From Heliopora coerulea (Eukaryota > Cnidaria > Anthozoa > Scleralcyonacea > Helioporidae): DNA of 64,000 nucleotides. The stretch lies in assembly GCA_030142905.1 (NCBI GenBank), contig JASJOG010000214.1, forward strand, positions 186,001 to 250,000. The letters run 5' to 3'. The first letter of the stretch is position 1, and every line of letters starts with the position of its first letter. Below the pieces are notes generated by a model. The model was not told the DNA's origin. It was given only the letters and a program-made list of their open reading frames with translations, and searched no databases. The position numbers were made by a program, and so were the translations under genes. This document shows positions 56,213 to 64,000 of the stretch, piece after piece.

Positions 56213-56230
56213 TGGAGTCAGGAGTGGGAT
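56213..56230 (+). promoter_or_regulatory. primer-binding site of the Gypsy element
   Basis: TGGAGTCAGGAGTGGGAT follows the LTR end (CGTTACA) directly. It differs at one position from the complement of a tRNA-Leu 3' end (TGGTGTCAGGAGTGGGAT, from memory). Confidence 0.75.
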
Positions 56231-56282
56231 ATCCCTCTACCATACAAACGCAGAGGTGAGATGGTTTGAATTAAAGAAGTAT

Positions 56283-57322
56283 ATGAACGATCGTATGAGA
56301 TTACTAGTCAAACCTTGCTTCGAACATAGAATGCATCTCGGTCTTCCACCTCCAGAACCCTTGAAAATTTTGGATGGAAATACGGCACAAAAGTGGAAAA
56401 AGTTTGAACAGAAATGGGACAATTACGAATTCGCTACTGGAGTTTCTGGGAAAGAACAATCCATGAGAGTAGCAACACTGCCAACTGTCATAGGCGAAGA
56501 AGCAGTTGACGTATACAACACGTTTATCTGGGACGAAGAAGACGATCACCTAAAGATTGCCAAAGTTTTAGAAAATTTTGAGACTTTTTGTAATCCTAGA
56601 AACAACATCATCTACGAACGCTATGTGTTCTTTTCAAGAAACCAAGAAGACGGTGAGTCTATTGATCACTATGTTACTGTCTTAAAAACATTATCAAACA
56701 CTTGTGAGGTTGGGGCTCTGAAAGAATCCTTGATACGAGATCGAGTTGTTTTTGGAATCCAAGATAACACTGTCAGAGAAAGGCTATTGCGATATCCACA
56801 ATTAACCCTCCAAATTGCTACTGAAAAAGTCAGATCAGCTGAACTCACTCAAGTCCAACTGAAATAGATAAGAGCTGACCAAAAGATCACTAATGAGTCG
56901 ATACACAATGTCAGATCAGAGAGAAATGACGATTCCTCACCCAACAGTCTGAAACCTCCTAATAACGTTCCTACTATAAATTGTAAGTACAGTGGTAGAA
57001 AAGATCCAAGAGACAAGAATCAGTGTTCTGCTTATGGAGCTAAGTACCAAAAGTGTGGCCTTCACAATCATTTTCCAATCAAATGCAAAAATACAAAGCA
57101 AAAAAGCCAACGTGTCCGTTTAATAGAGGTTGATAAAAACCTGTCTGAAGATGAATATCCAGTTGGCATAGTAACACATATTGGATCACTTAAAGCCAAG
57201 AGACAAGCCAGCAGCAATGTTCCCAAACAACTGCATGCAACCATGACAGTGAATAATAAGGCCAGGGTTAAATTCCAGCTAGACTGTGGAGCTACATGCA
57301 ACATCCTCCCACTGAAAGATTA
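56283..57322 (+). pseudogene. Gypsy Gag with zinc-knuckle and protease remnant
   Basis: ATG 56283 opens a frame that stops at 56867; it can be read from a GTG at 56256. It contains QKWKKFEQKWDNYEFATG and SIDHYVTVLKTLSNTCEVG, typical of Gypsy Gag in cnidarians. Past the stop the same sense strand gives a decayed knuckle (CKYSGRKDPRDKNQC, then KCGLHNHFPIKC). The protease box follows as FQLDCGATCNILPL, where the usual Asp-Thr-Gly has Cys in place of Thr. It ends at a stop near 57322. Confidence 0.8.
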
Positions 57323-57410
57323 AAGCCGAGCTATGGGAAATTCTAACGACTTGTACTTGCAAAAGAGTTGAGCTACATTAACCATGTACAATGGAGATGT
57401 TATATAACCT

Positions 57411-59830
57411 GTGGGGAAATGTAAGCTCAAGTCTACAAGTGGTGTTTTGCAGCACATACTAGAGTTTCAAGTGGTGGATGGTGGTGTAAAACCACTTCTT
57501 AGTGCTGAATCATGTCAAAAACTGCAGTTCCTGAAAGTCCCTGTGAATGAAAAGTTAAATCACGAAGTTGATTCTGTAATACAAAGTAATCCATCAACCA
57601 ACCCAGTCATTAAGTCACCATTAGATAACACAGATATCTTCAAAGAATATGTAGATGTATTTGAAGGGCTAGAATGCCTGGAGGGAGCTTACCACATAGA
57701 AACAGATCCATCCGTGAAACCAGTAATACACCCACCTCGACGAGTACCAGTTAAAACAAGAGAGCCACTTAGAAAAGAATTAGAGCGAATGGTTAAAGAA
57801 AAGGTCTTGATACAAGAAAGTGGACTAGGGACTAGGTATCAAGTACGGTCACAGTAATCAAACCAAACAAACTAAGAATTTGCATTGATCCTAAGGACTT
57901 AAACAGAGCCATCAAAACGTCTCACTATCCAATACCAACTATTGAAAAAGTAGCCGCGAAACTCAACAATGCAAAAGTATTCTCTGTGCTCGACGCCAAG
58001 AGTGGATTTTGGCAAGTAAGTCTTGACGATGTATCCAGCAAGTTAAGACCTTTAACATCCCTTATGGGCATTTCCGCTGGCTGCGCATGCCATTTGGAAT
58101 CTCATCAGTGCCCGAAGAGTTCTAGAAGAGAATGAACAATACGTTCGAAGGCTTCAAGGGCACAGCGGTAATAGCTGATGACCTCCTAGTGTTTGACGAA
58201 GGCAATGACATGGAAACGCCCATTAAAGATCATGACCTGAACCTTAGAAATGCACTTCAAAGAGCTCGAGAAAAGAACCTCAAGCTAAACAAAGAAAAAT
58301 TGAAGTTAAGGCTGACCGAAGTACTGTATATTGGCCATCTACCTACATCTGATGTGCTTAAACCTGGTCTGAAGAAGGTAGCAGCAATCTAGGTGATGCC
58401 TGAACCGACAGATGTGCAATCAGTGAAAAGGTTTTAAAAATTCCTTCCACACCTGTCAACAATCACAGAGCCTTTACGACGATTGGAAGATAAAGATGTC
58501 GAATGGCATTGAGATGAAAACCACCAGAAAGCATTTGAAGAAGTAAAGCACCTTATCACCAACCATCCAGTTTTATGCTACTGCCATGTCACTAAAGAAG
58601 TAACACTCCAATGCGATGCATCACAATCCGGAATTGGGGCAGCGTTGCTAGAAGAAGGTCAACCAGTGGCCTTCACGTCAAGAGCTCTAACAGCAACAGA
58701 AAGAAATTACGCTCAAATAGAAAAAGAACTACTAGCAATTGTACATGGATGCGAACGGTTTGACCAGTATGTGTTCGGTCGTGATATCACTGTAGAGTCA
58801 GATCATAAGCCTCTAGAAGTGATCCTGCAAAAGCATCTGTTAGCGGCTCCAAAACGACTCCAGAGAATGATGATGCGACTGCAAAACTATAATTTTTAAA
58901 GTAGTGTACAAACGAGGATCAGATATGTACATTGCCGACACTCTGAGCAGAGGTTACGTGACTTCACCATGTCAGGTAGCCAGAGAGGAGGAAGAATTCA
59001 CACGCGCAGTTGAAAAAGTTGACATGACAAAGCACCTCCCAGTCAGTCCCGAACGCCTAAAAAAAACTTGAGATGACATGATATTACAAGACCTAAAGAA
59101 GAACATCCAAATCGGATGGCCTGATCAGAAGAACAGAGTTTTGCCGGGAACGGGAGCATACTATAATTTTCGTGATGAACTAGTGGTACAAAATGGGATA
59201 ATTTTCAAAGGAGAAAGAGTCGTAGTACCAATAGCCATGACAGGTCAAATGCTAAGAAAAATACATTCTAGTCACGTTGGTACTGAGAGGTGTCTAAGGC
59301 GCACAACAGAAGTTATGTACTGGCCAGGGATGAACGCTGAAATCAAAGAAAATGTCTCAGCCTGCGAGATATGCAACTCCTACAGAGCAGAACAACCTAA
59401 AGAGCCATTAATGTCACAAACAGTGCCAGACAGACCCTGGTCAAAAGTAGCAGTCCACCTGTTAACATTAGGCAGAAAAGACTACCTCATTATGGTTGAT
59501 GACTATTGCAACTTCTTTGAATTCGACATACTCCCTCAAACCACAACCTTGGGAATAGTTACCAGCATGAAATCACAGTTCGCTAGACACGGAATACCCG
59601 ACGAAGTTACAAGCAACAATGGCCCGCAATTCGCGTCCACAAACTTTCAGAATTTTGCCAAGGAATAGGAATTTAAAAATATCAAGTCGTCACCACATTT
59701 CCCATAATCATATGGGAAATTTGAAAACGCTGTTAAAATGGCCAAAAGGCTCAAAAAGGTACAAGCAGACAATAGAGACCCGAATTTATCGCTATTAGAT
59801 TGGAGAAATACACCAGTCGAAAGTCTTAAT
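57411..59830 (+). pseudogene. Gypsy Pol remnant (RT, RNase H, integrase)
   Basis: 57411-57857 covers the pre-RT linker and RT start (HIETDPSVKPVIHPPRRVPV). After a shift, RT motifs continue (LRICIDPKDLNRAIKTSHYP, FSVLDAKSGFWQV). 58132-58392 has the catalytic box as VIADDLLVF. 58645-58899 is RNase H (FTSRALTATERNYAQIEKEL, SDHKPLEV). 59078-59668 holds the integrase zinc domain (HSSHVGTERC ... CEICNSY) and core, where the first Asp is His (VAVHLLTLG) and the second is Asn (SNNGPQF). The tail AKRLKKVQADNRDPNLSLLD continues to about 59830. Stops at 57855, 58390, 58897 and 59666, among others, show advanced decay. Confidence 0.85.
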
Positions 59831-60188
59831 TCATCCCCCACATCAGAGACTGGTGGAAAGGAGAACCAGAACTCTGCTTCCAATAACAGCAAAACTGAAC
59901 TTCAAGTAAACGACAAATTTCTTTATTACACACATGTTTCGGCAAAACTCATGCCGTCCTCAGTGTAAATGATGATAGGTTATTTACAAGCGATATTTAT
60001 ATGTATCCTGATAAACATTATAAGTGTATGACTCATCTAATAGAATTCTCACACATGCGTGTCAGAATGATTAATTACATATGTGCGACTAATTGATGGA
60101 GGTGGTAGGCGTTGAAAGCAAAATGTAGAATAGTATATTAGAATTATGAGCTAAACATGGTGTTAAGATGATGCATTTGAACATTAAG

Positions 60189-61516
60189 TTAGGGTTTGAG
60201 TTTCTTAATATGCAGCGCTTCTTTGAGTTTAAGAAAATGGACAGATTTATAGGAGTCTATGATTTTAAAACGTGAGGAGTTGTATTGACGTTTGCAAGCA
60301 GAGGATTTTTGAAGGTGTTTGAATACGTGGGAATGTTTGTCAGTTTGTGTGTGCTCATTAATCCGAGTGGTGAGATGACGAGTGGTGAGATGACGAGTGG
60401 TTTCGCCAATATACCGGGAATTAAATCCCGCATAAGTAAACTGATATACCACATAAGATTTAAGCTCTCCAGGAATAGGGTCTTTAAGACTAAAAAGATT
60501 CTTAATTTTGTATGATGAAAAAAGTGTGATCTCTAAGTCCGTGCATAACCATTGTATAAGTGACTTGAGTTTGCGTTGTGTTATTCTTCAGTAAAAGCCG
60601 GTGTATGGAAGTTTGAAGTAGCGTGTATTTCGTTTGTCATCTGTGTGTTTTGTTTGGTTAGAATGGCTTGGTTCTTCATTGTATTTCCTGATAACCTTGT
60701 CTATTATGTGGAAATGAAATGAGTTACGTTTAAGAGCAAAAATAAATTTGTTGAGGTCTTCTTTGAAGCCGGTTTCTGTGTTATTTATTTTACGGGTCCT
60801 ATCAATTAGTGTTTTTATCAGTCCTATTTTATAATTAATGGGCGAGAAACTCAAAAAAATTCATGAGCAAACCGGTGTATGTTTTTTTGTGAAAAATAAT
60901 TGTAGTGCAAGTGTTTGTTGATTTGGTTACCAAAACATCTAAGAATGGAAGTTTAACAATTTTTTCTTTTTCAAAAGTAAATTCGATGTTAACATGCTGA
61001 CGGTTTAAATAATCAAGAAATAGCATTGCGTCGTTCTCATTATGAAATACGCAAAGTGTGTCATCAACATATCTACGATAAAATAAAACACTGGTTCCTT
61101 CGTAATTTTCTAACAAAAGTTGCTCATGGTAACCCATGAAGAGGTTGGCTAGTACTGGCGCTAAGGGAGAACCCATAGTTACTCCGTCAACTTGATCATA
61201 AAAAAAACCCATCAAATAAAAAATGGGTCTGTGATGTGGCAATTAAAAATAATTGTTTGAGATTTTTTCTGTTGATTGGAAAGTTAGGGTTGTCATCGAA
61301 AATTAAGTTTGCAGCAACGTCAATAGTTTCTTGTAGGGGAATGTTAGTAAAAAGACTTTCTACATCGTAAGATATTAGAAAATTGTTATTGATGAATGAA
61401 CAGCGGAATACAACGTTCGTTATATTAAGCATGGTTCCAGTAAAACTCAGAAATGATGCGTAACTAAAAAATTGATGGGATGCATTGAGAATTTCATTGG
61501 GTTTTAGTGACGTCAC
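60189..61516 (-). pseudogene. Penelope-like RT plus GIY-YIG endonuclease, frameshifted
   Basis: 61516-61196 has the RT motif NNFLISYDVESLFTNIPLQE. 61242-60835 has DGVTMGSPLAPVLANLFMGY and the active-site box FYRRYVDDTLCVF. 60854-60588 continues with SPINYKIGLIKTLIDRT. A further frame gives FSLKDPIPGELKSYV and runs into 60452-60189, the GIY-YIG domain (YQFTYAGFNSRYIGETTRHL, then HVFKHL and SYKSVHFLKLKEALHI). A 15-bp tandem duplication repeats RHLTT within it. RT copies the element RNA; the endonuclease makes the target nick. Frame changes near 61200, 60850 and 60500-60590 inactivate it. Confidence 0.87.
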
Positions 61517-61528
61517 CGTATGACGTCA
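61508..61528. promoter_or_regulatory. paired CRE-like palindromes
   Basis: Two TGACGTCA octamers stand at 61508-61515 and 61521-61528, 13 bp apart, each within a 10-bp palindrome. They lie at the 5' edge of the Penelope-like remnant. Whether they act as CREB/ATF sites cannot be judged from sequence alone. Confidence 0.4.
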
Positions 61529-61530
61529 TG

Positions 61531-62675
61531 AAAAAAGAACATAACGCACATGTGGAATATGTAAATACTCGTTTAAACAAGTGGTTTTTTTTAAGTTGCG
61601 ATTGTCAACTTGGCGTATGAAATAAATTCATGACATTCTGTGTAGAAAGATATTCATTTATGATTCGTTGCAGTTTGTCCTCGAAGCTATCGTCAGTTTA
61701 ACACACACTCCAAGATGTTAATTGCAAGGCACAAAATCGCATGTTAAACGCTGAGGCGGACTTAAGTGAGGGTGCATCGAACGCGTGGCCCCCTATTTTT
61801 GATAAGTTGTCATATGATTTTTTGCTAGATTACAAAACATAAGCATTAAACATGTCGATCACTAAGAAATTCAGATTCAAAAAGTATTGGAAACGACAGT
61901 AGGAAAAAAATTCTTTGATAAAATGTCACATAGTAAAAATGAATTCGTCAAAAAATTTTTCGCTCTGCTTTTCTCAAAATTCTGGATCCGCCCCTGAAAC
62001 GGGCATTAAAGTAGGTGTTAAATTCTTTGCTCGAAGTAATATGGCGACCACTTGAGTGATTTCTTCCTTGTAAAGATGTAACTGTCTAAAACAAATTTTG
62101 GATACCCAGAGCACCATCAAACTTGTGAGGTAAAAATATTGTTCGTCGAATCAAAGACTTGATGCTATCTGGACAGAGTTCTTCTGGTGTCCAGGAATCC
62201 GGGAAGTGAGATTTTGTTCCCCCAACATAGTTCCTTTATCGTTAAAAATATTTATGCGATACTTAGTGTAGGAGTTGATTCCACCTATCTTAAACTGGGT
62301 CGATGCGGTCACATCCAGGCTCATCATTTCAAACAACCGGTAGTCTGGCAAAGGGTGATCTCCAAACGATCTTGCTATTGTCTGGCTTTACCTTTTATCT
62401 GGTTTGTTTTGAAAAATCATAAAACAAGCAAAAGTTTCAAATTGTTTACATGTCCAGAAAAACGTCTTATAGCATCTTCAGTTTATTAAGGGTGCAATTA
62501 GACCGGAACTGAAAATCTTTGCTAAGCCGACGCAATGCTTCTAAGGTAAAGTTTTCAGGTCAGAAGTGATCATAAAGCAAAGGAAAACGCCATATTAATT
62601 TTTGAAGCTAAAAAATTATTACTAACCCCACAATTGGGTCTAAATCTTTGCCAAGCTATTTTAACTCTTTCCTAG
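61531..62675. other. unassigned stretch; possible FN3-like frame
   Basis: No clear gene. The minus frame 62351-62151 (66 codons) contains FKIGGINSYTKYRINIF, which resembles the G-L-x-x-Y-T-x-Y-x-h-x-h strand pattern of fibronectin type III domains. It could be an isolated exon of a host gene, but the match is short and no splice sites are proven. An overlapping plus frame (62187-62489) lacks motifs. Confidence 0.25.
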
Positions 62676-62786
62676 CGGTAGCTCTTCCTTTGACGAGTAA
62701 AATCATCGGGGGTTAGCCCGAATAAAATCGTCTGCCGTTAGCCAGAGTAAAATAATAGATGTCTTATCTCGCTGGGAAAGAGCTAA
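62676..62786 (+). repeat. dispersed motif with GACGAGTAAA and TTAGCC(A/C)G
   Basis: Two internal copies of (T/A)CGTC(T)G(C/G)(C/G)GTTAGCC(A/C)GA(G/A)TAAAAT stand in tandem, preceded by CTTCCTTTGACGAGTAAAAT and followed by TCTTATCTCGCTGGGAAAGA. Homologous to 44300-44395. 62787-63342 holds nothing recognisable. Confidence 0.6.
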
Positions 62787-63342
62787 TGCCTTTAGAATGA
62801 TGTTTCCGTGCCGAACACCATCAAACAAATCGCAAAACGGATATCATAAAACGAAAGAGTCATCATCAAAACAAAAATTATAAAACAAGTTCATTAATTG
62901 GGCATGTCGTTTTCAAATTTTTTTGGAAGTCCAAGAAATTTCGAAGTTCAGAAGTACTAACAAAAAGCAAGGGTTCATTGATTTCAGCAGTAGTTTTGAA
63001 ATTTTTTCAAGGTCTATAAAAACGGCTTAATTGCCTAGGAAGCTAAAAAGTCATTACTAACGTTGAATATTGAAATACGTGATATCCAATCAATATAAAT
63101 TGACGGTATTAGCTCAAAATGATTAATCTCAAGTGCCCCAACGACGGAAAACTGGATTCCTTTTTCAGTACTTTACGGTCATTTAGTATGTCTGAAATCC
63201 CAGAAAATGTAAAGGGGAAGCCAGGGGACAGGTGTAAGGGGAACAGCGGAGATACGTGAGAGGCATACTATAAACTAATGGTATTGAATGACTTTCAATA
63301 CTTTACGTTTTATTTTAGTATATTTTCTTAAAAACATCAATT

Positions 63343-63762
63343 TTTAAGAGAGATGAATGATTGTGAAGCCCTGTACTCAGAAAATGATTCTGAACTCCAG
63401 ACGGGGATCGAACCCGCAACCTTCTGATGACCGATGAGACGCTCTAACCATTGAGCTACCGAGATTCAGATGGTGAGCTAAGGTGCAAGTTTGATATATA
63501 TGTGTGACCTAAGCGGAAGATACATCCAAGCTCTCATGTTTCTCAAACAAAAATTGCATCAATCATTACTAATATATAGTGGCTTCCGCTTAGGTAGCAC
63601 ATATATATCAAGCTTACACCTTAGCTCACCATCTGAGTCTCGGTAGTTCGATTGTTAGAGCGTCTCACCGTTCATCAGAAGGTTGCGGGTTCGATCCCCG
63701 TCTGGGGCTCAGAATCGTTTTCTGAGTACAGGGTTTGACGATCATTCATCTCTCTTAAGATG
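63343..63762. repeat. foldback with a tRNA-like sequence in each ~178-bp arm
   Basis: The left arm 63344-~63520 and the right arm ~63583-63758 are inverted complements (AAGAGAGATGAATGAT, GAACCCGC, GAGCTAAGGTG, CATATATATCAA and others). The loop is about 62 bp. Each arm contains a tRNA-like unit: minus strand 63474-63397 and plus strand 63629-63712, with TCTCGGTAG(C/T)TC as D-arm and GCGGGTTCGATCCCCGT as a perfect B box. The plus copy can pair its acceptor stem with G-U wobbles, but both have C at position 33 and an unpaired anticodon-stem base. The loop text AGCTCTCATGTTTCTCAAAC recurs after the right arm (63773). 63803-64000 holds nothing recognisable. Confidence 0.8.
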
Positions 63763-64000
63763 TTAAGATATAAGCTCTCACGTTTTTCAAACAAAAATTG
63801 CAACATCAATTGTAACGTTTTCTTCTAATTATTTGTTGAAACTTACATAACTACACCAGGCCGACCACCCCATAGGTCCTTTTTGAAACTTCGTCTCTTA
63901 TTCAAAAATGCTAACACGGTCACAACTAATACCTAAATAAAAAATTAAAATACTGTGTGTAAGCCTCGAGAACATTTGAGAATTTTGAATGGCAAATTGT

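Larger units (their letters stand above)
48391..59905 (+). mobile_element. Gypsy retrotransposon interrupted in its 5' LTR, 3' end lost
   Basis: TGTGACGATATATACC at 48391 and AAAACGTTACA ending at 56212 look like the two ends of one LTR. Without the insertion the LTR would be ~170 bp (48391-48468 plus 56121-56212). The IS3EU-like transposon (48469-56114) sits inside it. A primer-binding site and a broken gag-pol follow on the plus strand to about 59.83 kb, where the sequence gives way to a Penelope-like element. I find no 3' LTR in the window. Confidence 0.75.
59905..61530 (-). mobile_element. Penelope-like element, 5'-truncated
   Basis: The minus strand carries RT and GIY-YIG blocks (61516-60189) followed by a 3' tail ending near 59905 with TACACTGAGGACGGCATGAG, TTTTGCCGAAACATGTG, TAATAAAG. 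The N-terminal part of RT is absent beyond about 61530. It abuts the 3' part of the decayed Gypsy element, into which it probably inserted. The left boundary is uncertain by tens of bases. Confidence 0.8.

Noticed and set aside
63629..63712. Functional tRNA gene
   Set aside because: The acceptor and T arms can pair, but position 33 is C, the anticodon stem has a mismatch and the unit is part of a duplicated foldback; called tRNA-like instead.

Overview
The window looks like gene-poor, transposon-dense nuclear DNA of an animal, most likely a cnidarian and probably an anthozoan. The evidence is the repertoire: BEL/Pao, Gypsy and Penelope-like retroelements, a LINE, Crypton-like tyrosine recombinases, and Kolobok-, hAT-, ISL2EU- and IS3EU-like DNA transposons. 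Base composition is AT-rich, there are no operons, and several tRNA-derived repeats are present. The taxon is an inference from family resemblance recalled from memory; no search was run. I could not support a single ordinary host gene anywhere in the 64 kb.

Layout. 1-6664: a satellite array of about 17 monomers (358-380 bp) in two alternating monomer classes, with a 171-bp palindrome inserted near its start. 6937-8939: a decayed Kolobok-like element (TTAA flanks, 15-bp TIRs). 10.55-10.86 kb: a (TCAA)n block. 11121-17975: a hAT-like element whose transposase is split by an ISL2EU-like element (13099-17144) carrying a SWIM/YqaJ-nuclease gene and a THAP-DDE transposase gene, convergent and both broken. 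19.6-24.97 kb: tRNA-like repeats, a LINE remnant, a foldback and a pogo-like MITE. 25-29.4 kb: little recognisable. 30.0-31.8 and 38.65-39.9 kb: two Crypton-like recombinase relics in inverted orientation, with a young BEL/Pao element (31828-38495) between them. 40.0-43.6 kb: a broken Gypsy element. 43.8-44.4 kb: a Penelope tail and dispersed repeats.

48391-61530 is a stack of insertions. A Gypsy element carries in its 5' LTR an IS3EU-like transposon (48469-56114) with very long inverted ends, and that transposon carries a hAT element (51823-56026) with an uninterrupted transposase and exact 8-bp target duplications. The Gypsy body (56213-59.9 kb) is decayed and runs into a 5'-truncated Penelope-like element on the minus strand (59.9-61.53 kb). 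The window ends with unassigned sequence and a tRNA-containing foldback (63.34-63.76 kb).

The genes do not cooperate as a pathway; each serves the mobility of its own element. Two units look recent or potentially functional: the BEL/Pao element (four differences between 359-bp LTRs, two long ORFs) and the nested hAT. The best leads for something undescribed are the IS3EU-like element with ~870-bp inverted ends that duplicate the 5' part of its own transposase gene, the ISL2EU insertion with no visible target duplication, and the tRNA-bearing foldbacks.
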